DNA of 64,000 nt. Origin: Actinomycetospora soli (GTDB lineage Bacteria > Actinomycetota > Actinomycetes > Mycobacteriales > Pseudonocardiaceae). The notes below the pieces were generated by a model. That model did no database searches and had not been told where the DNA came from. It was given only the letters and a program-made list of their open reading frames with translations. Shown here piece after piece: positions 51,132 to 59,396 of this stretch (position 1 is its first letter; each line of letters begins with the position of its first letter). The stretch is taken from contig NZ_JAJNDA010000015.1 in the NCBI RefSeq assembly GCF_021026295.1, forward strand, positions 62,001-126,000, written 5' to 3'. The translations under genes and the position numbers were made by a program.

Positions 51132-51731
51132 TCAGGCGGCACACCCGAGGTAGAGGTGGTTCAGCACCGACGGTCCCGGCATCGACGCGTGCTCCAGCGA
51201 CTCGACGGTGAAGCCGGCGGCCGCCACCCGCCGGTCGATCGCCCGCTCCAGGTGGCATCCCGCGAGCAGCCGTTGCTGCAGCCCGGTCAGGCGGTGCTGC
51301 CACCGCGCGACGGCGGGGTCGGGGGCGAGGCCGTGGTCGAGGAAGAGGAACCGGCCGCCCGGACGCAGCACCCGCCGTGCCTCGTGCAGTGCCGCATCGA
51401 GGTCGGGGATGGTGCAGAGCGTGAAGGTGCTGACGACGGTGTCGACCGAGGCGTCGGGCAGCTCCAGCCGGGCGCCGTCGAGGCCCGCGTACTCCAGCGG
51501 CGGCCCCGTCCGGCGTCGGGCCAGCCGCCGGGCCGTCGCCGACGGCTCCACCGCCAGCACCTGCTCGACGGCCGGTGGCATCAGCGGCAGGTTCGGCGCC
51601 GACCCCGAGCCGAGGTCGAGCACCACGCCGCGGGCGGGCGCGAGGACCCGCTCGCGCAGCCGTGTCACGTCGGCGCGGCCCAGGGCGAGGTCGGTGACGC
51701 GCGGGACGACGTGCTCCGACCAGAGGCCCAC
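51132..51731 (-). CDS. Class I SAM-dependent methyltransferase
   Basis: 199 residues. VVLDLGSGSAPNLPLM (motif I), VDTVVSTFTLCTIPDLDAAL and RRVLRPGGRFLFLDHG (motifs II-III). UbiE-like small methyltransferase. GTG 51731 is preceded by TAGGGT with an 8-base gap, so probably leaderless. Confidence 0.88.
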   Translation of the reverse strand: MGLWSEHVVPRVTDLALGRADVTRLRERVLAPARGVVLDLGSGSAPNLPLMPPAVEQVLAVEPSATARRLARRRTGPPLEYAGLDGARLELPDASVDTVVSTFTLCTIPDLDAALHEARRVLRPGGRFLFLDHGLAPDPAVARWQHRLTGLQQRLLAGCHLERAIDRRVAAAGFTVESLEHASMPGPSVLNHLYLGCAA

Positions 51732-51755
51732 GCGACGGCACCCTAGTCCCGCGAC

Positions 51756-52709
51756 TCAGCCCCGGAGCGCCGGCAGGACCTCCTTCGCGTACGCCGCGAA
51801 GAAGCCCTCGACGTCGGGGCCGATCTGCTGCACGTAGACCTCGTCGTAGCCCGCGTCCGCGTAGGAGCGCAGCTGGGAGACGTGCTCGTCGACGTCCGGG
51901 CCGCAGGAGAACAGGCCGGGGACGGCGTCGCGCTGGAGCAGCTGCGCGGCGTCGGAGAAGTCCGACGGCCGCGGCAGGGTCTGGGCGAGCTGGCCGGGGA
52001 AGCCGTCGTTGGGCCACATCCGGTGGGCGTGGTCGATCATCGCCTCGCGGTCGTCGCCCCAGCAGACCTTGGTGCCGCCCTGGGTGGGGCCCCGGCCGCC
52101 GGCGCCCCGGTAGGTCTCCAGCAGCGACGCGTCGGGCGCCACCCCGCAGTACCCGTCGCCGATGCGGGCGGCGAGCTCGGTGGCCTGCTCCCCGAAGCCG
52201 GACACGTAGATCGGGACCGGGTTCTCCGGCAGCGTGTAGATGCGGGCGTCGGTGACCCGGTAGTGCTTGCCGCGGTGGTTGACCACGCCGCCCTCGTGCA
52301 TCCGGCGGATGATCCCGATCGCCTCCTCGAGCATCTCGAAGCGCTCGCCGATCGGCGGCCACGGGTCGCCGAGGACGTGGTCGTTGAGCGCCTCGCCGGT
52401 GCCGACGCCGAACACGAACCGGCCGTCGAGCAGCACGGAGGCGGTCGCGGTGGCCTGCGCCAGGATCGCCGGGTGAATGCGGATGATAGGGCTGGTCACC
52501 GCGGTGCTCACGGGCAGGGACGTGACCTGGGACAGCGCCCCGAGCACGCCCCAGACGAAGGCGCTCTGCCCCTGCGCGTCGTTCCACGGGTGGAAGTGGT
52601 CGGAGATCCACAGGCGCTCGAACCCGGCGTCCTCGGCGCGTCGGGCCTGGTCGAGGAGCTCGTGCGGCGAGTACTGCTCGCAGGAGAGGAAGTAGCCGTA
52701 GGAGGTCAT
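51756..52709 (-). CDS. F420-dependent LLM-class oxidoreductase (TIGR03557 type)
   Basis: 317 residues. TIM-barrel F420/FMN enzyme: YFLSCEQYSPHELLDQA start, WISDHFHPWNDAQGQSAFVWG, VGTGEALNDHVLGDPWP. F420-glucose-6-phosphate-dehydrogenase-like subfamily. ATG 52709 with GGAGG shortly upstream. 24 bases before the methyltransferase; same direction. Confidence 0.9.
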   Translation of the reverse strand: MTSYGYFLSCEQYSPHELLDQARRAEDAGFERLWISDHFHPWNDAQGQSAFVWGVLGALSQVTSLPVSTAVTSPIIRIHPAILAQATATASVLLDGRFVFGVGTGEALNDHVLGDPWPPIGERFEMLEEAIGIIRRMHEGGVVNHRGKHYRVTDARIYTLPENPVPIYVSGFGEQATELAARIGDGYCGVAPDASLLETYRGAGGRGPTQGGTKVCWGDDREAMIDHAHRMWPNDGFPGQLAQTLPRPSDFSDAAQLLQRDAVPGLFSCGPDVDEHVSQLRSYADAGYDEVYVQQIGPDVEGFFAAYAKEVLPALRG

Positions 52710-52766
52710 CGGTGCGGCTACCCGGAACCACGTGTGTGGTGCACCCGGCCCTGGGCACCAGCAGCC

Positions 52767-53018
52767 ATGGCAGCGTCCACCACCCGTGCCCGCCTCGACG
52801 CCGTGCTGAACGGCCAGTCGTTCCCCGCCGACCGCGACACGCTCGTGGCCGCGGCCGAGAGCGCCGGCGACGACCAGACCGCCCGCGCGATCCGCGCCAT
52901 CCCGCCGGTGGACTACGGCAGCCCGTCCGAGGTCGTCTCGTCGGTCTCGCTCGCCGAGAACGACCACCCGGCCGAGCGCGGCGACACCGACGCCGGCACC
53001 GGGCCGCCCGCGAACTGA
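52767..53018 (+). CDS. DUF2795-like small protein
   Basis: 83 residues: TRARLDAVLNGQSFPADRDT, LVAAAESAGDDQTARAIRAI and PPVDYGSPSEV match the small DUF2795 helical fold; the acidic C-tail is disordered. Function unknown. ATG 52767; 14 bases before the next gene. Confidence 0.8.
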   Translation: MAASTTRARLDAVLNGQSFPADRDTLVAAAESAGDDQTARAIRAIPPVDYGSPSEVVSSVSLAENDHPAERGDTDAGTGPPAN

Positions 53019-53032
53019 TCCACACTGGGCCG

Positions 53033-54379
53033 GTGCTGCTCGACGCCACCGCCCACGCCCTGACCCACCGCCTCGCCGTCGAGCAGTCCCGCGGCCGTGC
53101 ACCGTCGATGGCGGGCGCGGTGCTGCGTGGCGACGCGGTCGTCTGGAGCGGGACGCGGGGCGAGGTCGACGACGCGGCGCCCACCGACGACACGCAGTAC
53201 CGGATCGGGTCGATCACGAAGACCTTCGTCGCGGTGCTCGTCCTCCGGCTGCGGGAGGAGGGTCGGCTCTCGCTCGACGACCGGCTCGACGAGCACCTGC
53301 CAGACACCCCGGTGCCGGACGCGACGATCGCGCACCTCCTCGCCCACTCCTCGGGGCTGCCGGCCGAGACCGGGGCGCCGTGGTGGGAGCGCTCCGACGG
53401 GGCCGTCCGCCCCGACCTCGCGAGCCTCGTCGCCGAGCCGCCGCTGCGCGCCCCGGGACGTCGCCACCACTACTCCAACGTCGGATTCGGGCTGCTCGGC
53501 GCGCTGGTCGGGCACCTGCGCGGCCACGACTGGTTCACCGCCGTGGCCCACGAGATCCTCGAGCCGCTCGGGATGGACCGCACGACGTACCACCCGACGG
53601 CGCCGCACGCGGCCGGCTGGGCCGTCCACCCGTGGGCCGACGTGCTGCACCCGGAACCCGCGCACGACGCCGGGCTGATGGCGCCGGCCGGGCAGATGTG
53701 GTCGACGACGACCGACCTCGCCCGCTACGGCGCGTTCCTGCTGCACGGGGACGACCGCGTGCTGCCGACGCGCGTCGTCGAGGAGATGCGGCGACCCTCG
53801 GCGCCGTCCGAGGCCGGGGACGCCGACCGGTCGCAGGGCCTCGGCCTGCAGCTCCTGCGCCACTCCGGCCGGGCGCTGGCGGGCCACACCGGGTCGATGC
53901 CGGGCTTCGTCGCCACCCTCTGGGTCGACCCCGCGGAGGACCTCGCCGCGGTCGCCTTCGCGAACGCGACGTCCGGCCCGGCCATCGGTGCGCTCGTCGC
54001 CGAGCTGATCGGCATCGTGGCCGAGCGCGAGCCGCGCCTGCCCCGGCCGTGGCGACCCGCCGTCGTGCCCGCGGACCTGCTCGCGCTGCTCGGGCCCTGG
54101 TACTGGGGCGCGGCGCCGATCGCGCTGCGCCTGCGCGGCACCGACGAGCTGACGATCGGCGGGCTCGGTGGCGGCGCGCGGACCTCGCGGTTCTCCCCGC
54201 GGGAGGACGGCACGTGGGTCGGCCTGGACGGCTACTACGCGGGCGAGACGCTGCGGGTGGTGCGCCGGCCGGACGGGTCGGTCAGCCACCTCGACCTCGG
54301 CAGCTTCGTCTTCACCCGCGAGCCCTACGCGCCCGGCGAGGTCATCCCCGGAGGCGTTCCCGACGACGGGTGGCGATGA
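53033..54379 (+). CDS. Serine hydrolase (class C beta-lactamase family)
   Basis: 448 residues. SITK (GSITKTF), YSN (HHYSNVGFG) and HTG (AGHTGSMPG) triads of the AmpC/esterase fold; an extra C-terminal beta domain of about 110 residues. No signal peptide, so an esterase or peptidase-like cytoplasmic role is likely. GTG 53033 follows CACACT by 6 bases (leaderless). Its stop carries the 14-mer copy at 54358 and the TGA is just before the next promoter. Confidence 0.9.
   Translation: MLLDATAHALTHRLAVEQSRGRAPSMAGAVLRGDAVVWSGTRGEVDDAAPTDDTQYRIGSITKTFVAVLVLRLREEGRLSLDDRLDEHLPDTPVPDATIAHLLAHSSGLPAETGAPWWERSDGAVRPDLASLVAEPPLRAPGRRHHYSNVGFGLLGALVGHLRGHDWFTAVAHEILEPLGMDRTTYHPTAPHAAGWAVHPWADVLHPEPAHDAGLMAPAGQMWSTTTDLARYGAFLLHGDDRVLPTRVVEEMRRPSAPSEAGDADRSQGLGLQLLRHSGRALAGHTGSMPGFVATLWVDPAEDLAAVAFANATSGPAIGALVAELIGIVAEREPRLPRPWRPAVVPADLLALLGPWYWGAAPIALRLRGTDELTIGGLGGGARTSRFSPREDGTWVGLDGYYAGETLRVVRRPDGSVSHLDLGSFVFTREPYAPGEVIPGGVPDDGWR
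54358..54371 (+). repeat. Copy of TCCCGACGACGGGT before ERCC4-Lsr2 gene
   Basis: Exact copy at the end of the serine hydrolase gene, ending 19 bases upstream of the -10 TACCCT (54391-54396), so over its -35 region. Confidence 0.75.
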
Positions 54380-54390
54380 GTTCCGCTCGA

Positions 54391-54396
54391 TACCCT
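54391..54396 (+). promoter_or_regulatory. -10 box TACCCT of ERCC4-Lsr2 gene
   Basis: Ends 6 bases before GTG 54403. Confidence 0.5.
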
Positions 54397-54402
54397 CGCC
54401 GC

Positions 54403-55440
54403 GTGGCGGAGCTGCTGATCGCCCGGAACCCGGACCCGGACTCGAAGCTCCCCTACCTGCTCCGGGTCCCGACGGCGGGTGGTCTCGTCTTCCGCACGTC
54501 GGGCACGTGGCCGCGCACGAAGGCGCTGTACTGCCACCCCGTCGACGCGCAGGAGTGGCCGGCCGAGCCCGAGATCGTCGAGCGGGTGCCGCTGGTGTCG
54601 TGCGCCCGGACCGGCGCGGCGATCGACGTGATCGCCGACCGCCGGACCGAGCGCCGGTCGCAGATCGTCCACACCCGGGCGCGGGGCCGGGAGATGGTGT
54701 TCTGGCAGTCGCCGAACACCCGCAAGCAGGCGCGCCCGCAGGTCCGGACCCCGACGGCGCGGGCGGCCGGGACCGAGGCCGAGCTCGAGATCCTCGTCGA
54801 CTCGCACGAGCGCTACGCCTACCGCTTCACCGGGCAGCAGGTCCGCACGGCGAAGCGCGCCTTGAGCTGCGGGGACTACGGCGTCGAGGTCGACGGGCGG
54901 GTCGTCGCGGCCGTCGAGCGGAAGTCGCTGTCCGACCTCGTGTCGAGCCTGACCAACTCGACGCTCCGGCACGCCGTGGCGGAGCTCGCCACCCTGCCGC
55001 GCGCGGCCGTCGTCGTGGAGGAGCGGTACTCGAAGGTCTTCGCGCTGGAGTACGTGCGGCCGGCGCTGGTCGCGGACGGGATCGCCGAGCTCGCCGTGCG
55101 GTACCCCGGCGTGCCGATCGTCTTCACCGAGACCCGCGGGTTGGCCGAGGAGTGGACCTACCGCTTCCTCGCCGCCGCGTCGACGTGGGCCCGCGACGAG
55201 GCCGTGATCGCATCCCGCATCCCCGGCGCGGAGTCGGAGCTGGGGGAGGCCGACCCGGCGCCGGAGCCGGCGACCGCCGAGGTCCGGACCTGGGCCCGCT
55301 CGGCCGGGATCGACGTCCCGGACCGCGGCCGGCTCCGTCCGGAGGTGTGGGCGGCCTACCGGTCCGCGCACGAGAACCGGTCGGGGTCCGCGCGCTCCCA
55401 GTCGTCCACCCAGCCCATCGGGGGCTCGGCGAGCAGCTGA
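54403..55440 (+). CDS. ERCC4-type nuclease fused to Lsr2-like DNA-binding domain
   Basis: 345 residues from GTG 54403 (ATG 54376 is an alternative; MAELLIARNP is the likely conserved N-terminus). The nuclease core (~128-260) has Asp133 in LVDSHERYAYRF and VERKSLSDL (Glu172-Arg173-Lys174, then Asp178), the XPF/ERCC4 V/IERKxxxD signature. The C-terminal ~293-322, EVRTWARSAGIDVPDRGRL followed by RPEVWAAY, matches the Lsr2 AT-rich-DNA binding fold. A nuclease guided to AT-rich DNA is a reasonable inference. Its 3' end overlaps a decayed antisense gene. Confidence 0.88.
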   Translation: MAELLIARNPDPDSKLPYLLRVPTAGGLVFRTSGTWPRTKALYCHPVDAQEWPAEPEIVERVPLVSCARTGAAIDVIADRRTERRSQIVHTRARGREMVFWQSPNTRKQARPQVRTPTARAAGTEAELEILVDSHERYAYRFTGQQVRTAKRALSCGDYGVEVDGRVVAAVERKSLSDLVSSLTNSTLRHAVAELATLPRAAVVVEERYSKVFALEYVRPALVADGIAELAVRYPGVPIVFTETRGLAEEWTYRFLAAASTWARDEAVIASRIPGAESELGEADPAPEPATAEVRTWARSAGIDVPDRGRLRPEVWAAYRSAHENRSGSARSQSSTQPIGGSASS

Positions 55441-56225
55441 CGGGGCCGCAGTCGCTCGACGAGCTCGGCGTAGGAGCGGGTCTCGGTCGGCGCGATCCGG
55501 TTGGTGTGGCAGCGCTGACTCTGGATGACGATGTCCGTGCCGGTGGCGACCTTGCCCGACGCCCCGATCTTGACCCGGTCCCGCAGGCCCGCGCCGACCA
55601 GGGCGTTGTGCACGAGGATCAGGCCATCGGTGAGCGGAGTGCCCATGTGGTCCTCGTACTCCAGCGGCGCGGAGCCGGTCCCGCCCCTCCGAGCCGTCGA
55701 TGACGATGAAGTCCGGCGTCGTGTCCTCGTCGACCACGGCCTTCACGACGGCGAGCACGTCGATCCGCGTGCCCACGCACAGCGTGAACCCGGCGGGCCT
55801 GCCGCCCGCCAGCTCCCGCATCCGCGCGATGAACCGGACCAACTCGGGCGGGGTGGAGAAGGACGTGTGCCGCGGCGGGCTGGTGAAGGTCACGCCGACC
55901 GGCACGGTCCGCGCCTCGGCGATCTCCGGGGTCACCTTCGGGTCCGGGAGCACCCCGCCGATGCCCGGCTTCGCGCCCTGACTGAGCTCGAGCGACACGC
56001 ACTCCACCGCGTGGTGGGAGGCCTTGTCGCCGACCCGCACGTAGTGCGGCTGGGCGGGCTCGTCCGCGGGAGCCGCGGAGTGCACGAGGTACTCGTAGCC
56101 GACGGCGTTGACGTCGAGCTCGGTGCCGAAGGCCTTCTCCCCGGCGATGCCCTTGACGCGCTCGCAGACGATCGTGCGGGTGTCGCGCGGGAACGGACGG
56201 CCGTCGACGTCGCGCTCGATGAAGT
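55356..56225 (-). pseudogene. Degenerate FMN-binding glutamate-synthase-family gene
   Basis: Minus-strand remnants of a GltB-like protein: FIERDVDGRPFPRDTRTI, LSQGAKPGIGGVLPDPKVTP, FIARMRELAGGRPAGF, GSGKVATGTDIV-type loop and RCHTN. Compared with the usual ~530-residue protein the N-terminal ~90 residues are gone, the HDTGEGG segment is deleted after HYVRVG, one extra base shifts the frame near 55688 (IDGSEG in one frame, MGTPLTDGLILVHNALVG in another), and two further deletions surround RCHTN. The remaining 5' edge lies beside the DUF222 gene. Confidence 0.85.
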
Positions 56226-56252
56226 GAGGAAGCCGAGGATCAGGAAGGCCAG

Positions 56253-56266
56253 CACGTGATCACGTG
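56253..56266. repeat. 14-bp perfect palindrome CACGTGATCACGTG
   Basis: Sits between the broken 5' edge of the pseudogene and the SOS box of the DUF222 gene; may mark the element boundary. Confidence 0.55.
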
Positions 56267-56316
56267 AGGGCTGCGAAGCGTCTCGGGTCCGTCGAACCGG
56301 CCGTGACTGTCGGACC

Positions 56317-56334
56317 TTCGTACTAGTGTTCGAA
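56317..56334 (+). promoter_or_regulatory. Near-perfect SOS (LexA) box
   Basis: TTCGTAC-TAGT-GTTCGAA differs from TTCGAAC-N4-GTTCGAA by one base. It contains the -10-like TAGTGT, ending 7 bases before the ATG at 56337, so LexA would block transcription directly. 13E12-family genes of mycobacteria carry such boxes. Confidence 0.75.
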
Positions 56335-56336
56335 TC

Positions 56337-58181
56337 ATGGCAGCGGTGGTGGGCGTCGAGACCCCGGGTGGGGACCCGTTCGCGGGGATCCCTGCTGGTC
56401 CGGCGCTCGCGGCCGCGCTGGCGCAGGTGTCGCCGGCCGAGTTGACCGGGCAGCACGCCGCGGCGTGGATGCGGGCGGCGTTCCGGCAGCGCAACCACGA
56501 CGACGTGGTGTTCCTCGACGCGCTGCGCCAGACCTGCCGGGCCCGCGCCGACGACTGCCGCCGGGTCCTCGACGACGGGTTCGCCCCGAAGGCGGCGGCG
56601 GCGAATCTGGGCTGGTCGCCGATCACGGCGTCGGCCCGCTACGGGCTGGCGTGTTTCGTGCTGGAGGCCCAGCCGGCGTTGGGCGAGGCGATGTACGCCG
56701 GGCTGCTGGAGGAACGCAAGGCCGACATCTTCGACTCCGCCACCGAGGGGCTGGAGGACCACCAGGTCGCCGAGGTGGTGCGGATCGTGCTGCCCGAGGC
56801 GCCCGGGTTGGCCTACCAGGCGCTGCGGGAACGGATCCTCGAGGTCGCCCGGGCGCTGGACCCGCAGTGGGCGGCGGGGCGGCTCGCGGCCGCGGTGGCG
56901 CGGGCGCGGGTGGCCGCGCGGACCTCCCCGTCGGGGGCGGTCGACCTGTGTGGCTACGACCTGCGCCCCGACCTCGCCCAGGACGCCAAGTCCCATCTGG
57001 ACGCGCTGGCGGTCGCGGTGCAGGCCCGGTTGGCGGTGCTCGGGGTCGATCTGGGGCTCGGGTTCCTGTGCGCCCGGATCTTCACCCGGCTCCTCGACGG
57101 CACCCTGGCCGGGCTCGACGACTCCGCGGTCACCGACGCCGTGGTGGCCGAGTTCGCCGGCCACCCGGACAACGACCCCCACGACGGACCCGACGACGGC
57201 CCCGACGACGGCCCCGACGACAGCGGGCCGGACGAGTCAGGCGGTCCCGACGGCGCCTGCGACGACGGCCCGGGCGTCGGCCCGGCGCCTGAGGTGCTGC
57301 CGCACCCGGCCGGGGTCGCGCTGCGGATGCGCCTGTCGACCCTGCTCGGACACGACGAACGACCCGCCGAACTCCCCGGCCTCGGCGGCACCCTGCCCGA
57401 GATCGCCCGCCGCCGCGCCCACGACCTCGGCGCCGCCCGCTGGCACGTTCTCGTCCACGACCAGCAGGGCCGACTGACCCACCTGCTCGTCCACCGCGCC
57501 CCACCCCACGCGAGCCACGACCCCCGCCACCGGCGCCGCACCGTCGAGATCACCGCCCCCGAGACACTGCTCGACGAACTCGACACCACCGGCGCACACG
57601 ACCCGTGGCTGGCCGACCTGCTCGCCGCCCACCGCCGCTCCCGCGACGCCGCACCCGAGGACCACCCCGCCACCACCAACCGCGACGCCGACCGCCGCCT
57701 GCCCGGCGCCGCCCTCGCCCGCTGGATCGACGCCCGCGACCCCGTCTGCGTCGCCCCCGGCTGCACCGTGCTCGCCCGCCGCTGCGAACACGACCACACC
57801 CTCGACTGGCAGCACGGCGGCCGCACCCGCGCCGACGGCCTCGCGAACCTCTGCCCCGCTCACCACGCCGCCAAGCACCGCCGCGGCTGGACCTACCACC
57901 AACCCACTCCCGGCCACTTCGAGATCACCGACCCCACCGGCACCGTCCACCACACCCGCAGCCGCGTCGTCCGCCCCCTGCCCGACCCGCTACCCGCCCA
58001 CCACGACACACCGGTCCACGAGCCCGCACCGACCACCACGGACTACACCCCGAGACCCACCCCCGACGGCCGCATCACCACCGCCGCCCTCGCCACCGTC
58101 GAATACCTCCTCGCCCGCCGCCCCATCAGACGCACCACCCCACCGCCCACCGACCACCAGGACGACGACCCCCCCTACTGA
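56337..58181 (+). CDS. DUF222/HNH endonuclease (13E12 repeat family-like)
   Basis: 614 residues. N-terminal DUF222 domain (LAAALAQVSPAEL, RADDCRRVLDDGFAPKAAAA), a central acidic linker with DGPDD repeats (~283-300), and a C-terminal HNH domain (CVAPGCTVLARRCEHDHTLD, then HGG and NLCPAHHAAKHR; zinc Cys pair plus His-Asn-His-type residues). These genes occur in variable copies in actinobacteria and behave like mobile or selfish elements. Start ATG 56337; leaderless; SOS box directly upstream. The pseudogene on its left suggests insertion damage. Confidence 0.9.
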   Translation: MAAVVGVETPGGDPFAGIPAGPALAAALAQVSPAELTGQHAAAWMRAAFRQRNHDDVVFLDALRQTCRARADDCRRVLDDGFAPKAAAANLGWSPITASARYGLACFVLEAQPALGEAMYAGLLEERKADIFDSATEGLEDHQVAEVVRIVLPEAPGLAYQALRERILEVARALDPQWAAGRLAAAVARARVAARTSPSGAVDLCGYDLRPDLAQDAKSHLDALAVAVQARLAVLGVDLGLGFLCARIFTRLLDGTLAGLDDSAVTDAVVAEFAGHPDNDPHDGPDDGPDDGPDDSGPDESGGPDGACDDGPGVGPAPEVLPHPAGVALRMRLSTLLGHDERPAELPGLGGTLPEIARRRAHDLGAARWHVLVHDQQGRLTHLLVHRAPPHASHDPRHRRRTVEITAPETLLDELDTTGAHDPWLADLLAAHRRSRDAAPEDHPATTNRDADRRLPGAALARWIDARDPVCVAPGCTVLARRCEHDHTLDWQHGGRTRADGLANLCPAHHAAKHRRGWTYHQPTPGHFEITDPTGTVHHTRSRVVRPLPDPLPAHHDTPVHEPAPTTTDYTPRPTPDGRITTAALATVEYLLARRPIRRTTPPPTDHQDDDPPY

Positions 58182-58186
58182 CCCGG

Positions 58187-58939
58187 TCAGCCCCGCCCGA
58201 GGTAGGGCATCGTCGTGGCCATCACGGTCAGGAACGGGACGTTCGCGTCGAGCGGCAGTCCCACCATGTAGCGCACCGCGTCGGAGACGTGCTCGGCGTC
58301 GAACGTCGGCTCGACCATGCGCTCGCCGTGCGGCTGCACGATGCCCTCGCGCATCCGGGCGGTCATGTCGGTGGCGGCGTTGCCCACGTCGAACTGGCCG
58401 CAGGCGATCCCGAACGGCCGGCCGTCGAGGGCGATCGAGCGCGTGATCCCGGTGATCGCGTGCTTCGTCGCCGTGTACGCGATCCCGCCGGGTCGCCCGA
58501 CGTGCGCCGCGATCGAGCCGTTGTTGACGATCCGGCCGCCCTGCGGATCCTGCGCCCGCATGATCGCGAACGCCTCGCGGGCGCACAGGAACGAGCCGGT
58601 GAGGTTGACCCCGACCGTCGCGTTCCACCCGTCGACGTCCACCTCGTCCGGCGTGCCCACCGGCCCCGTCATGCCGGCGTTGTTGACGAGCAGGTCCAGC
58701 CGCCCCCACCGGTCGAGCACGGCTCGGAAGAGGGCCGCGACCGCGTCGGCGTCGGCGACGTCGGTCGGGACGACGAGGGCCTGCTCCCGGCCGCCGGCCG
58801 TCTCCTCGAGGGCATCCGCGCGCCGCCCGGCCAGGGCGACCCGCCACCCGTCGTCGAGCAGGGCCCGCGTGATCACCCGCCCGAGCCCGGAGCCCGCTCC
58901 GGTGACGACGGCGATCCCGGGTTCGGTGTGGCTGACCAT
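58187..58939 (-). CDS. Short-chain dehydrogenase/reductase
   Basis: 250 residues. VTGAGSGLGRVITRALL, LVNNAGMTGPVGTPDEV, NNGSIAAHVGRPGG with Ser, YTATKHAITGI; QFDVGNAATDMTARM near the C-terminus. ATG 58939. Stop is 5 bases from the DUF222 stop (convergent). Confidence 0.9.
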   Translation of the reverse strand: MVSHTEPGIAVVTGAGSGLGRVITRALLDDGWRVALAGRRADALEETAGGREQALVVPTDVADADAVAALFRAVLDRWGRLDLLVNNAGMTGPVGTPDEVDVDGWNATVGVNLTGSFLCAREAFAIMRAQDPQGGRIVNNGSIAAHVGRPGGIAYTATKHAITGITRSIALDGRPFGIACGQFDVGNAATDMTARMREGIVQPHGERMVEPTFDAEHVSDAVRYMVGLPLDANVPFLTVMATTMPYLGRG

Positions 58940-58973
58940 GGCGTCACCCTGGCACGGGGTCGCGATTCTTCAA

Positions 58974-58987
58974 TCCCGACGACGGGT
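58974..58987 (+). repeat. Intergenic copy of TCCCGACGACGGGT
   Basis: Ends 8 bases before the -10 TAGCGT (58996-59001) of the DUF3224 remnant, matching the geometry at 10593. Confidence 0.8.
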
Positions 58988-59008
58988 CGCGCCCCTAGCG
59001 TCCGGGCC

Positions 59009-59396
59009 ATGCAGACCACCGGCACCTTCGAGGTCACGTCGTTCGAGGCCGTCGACCTCCCCCTCGACGCACCCGTCGAGACCGCTCTCCCCCTCGGGCT
59101 CGCCCGGCTGACGAAGACGTACTCCGGGGCCGTGTCCGGGCGCTCGACGACGCTGTTCACCTCGCCTACGACGGGACGATCGGCAGCTACGTCGCGATGG
59201 ACGCGTTCGAGGGTTCCGTCGACGGACGGTCGGGCGCCTTCGCCTACCTGCACTCGGCGTCGACCGGCGGGGCGGACCGCTCGGACGAGTACCTGCGCAT
59301 CGTCGAGGGCAGCGGTACCGGGGAACTCGCCGGCATCCGGGGCGGCGGCGCCCTCGCGCTCGCCGCGTGGTCGCGCACGGTCCGGCCGCGGAGCTG
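59009..59396 (+). pseudogene. Frameshifted DUF3224 gene
   Basis: MQTTGTFEVTSFEAVDLPLD and ARLTKTYSGAVSGRSTTLF are followed, after a one-base deletion near 59162 (TTCACCTCGCC instead of an expected TTCACCTCGGCC), by YVAMDAFEGSVDGRSGAFAY and VEGSGTGELAGIRGGGALAL in another frame. Together these make a near-complete DUF3224 beta-barrel protein, but the C-terminus is scrambled after ALALAA. Promoter TAGCGT at 58996 gives a leaderless ATG. Could be a sequencing error at 59162, but the damaged end favours a pseudogene. Confidence 0.8.

Noticed and set aside
56253..56266. CACGTGATCACGTG as an insertion-sequence end
   Set aside because: No transposase or second end was found; kept only as a possible junction mark.
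57180..57236. GACGACGGC repeats as the interspersed 14-mer
   Set aside because: They code the DGPDD linker of the DUF222 protein and lack the flanking TCC and GGT.
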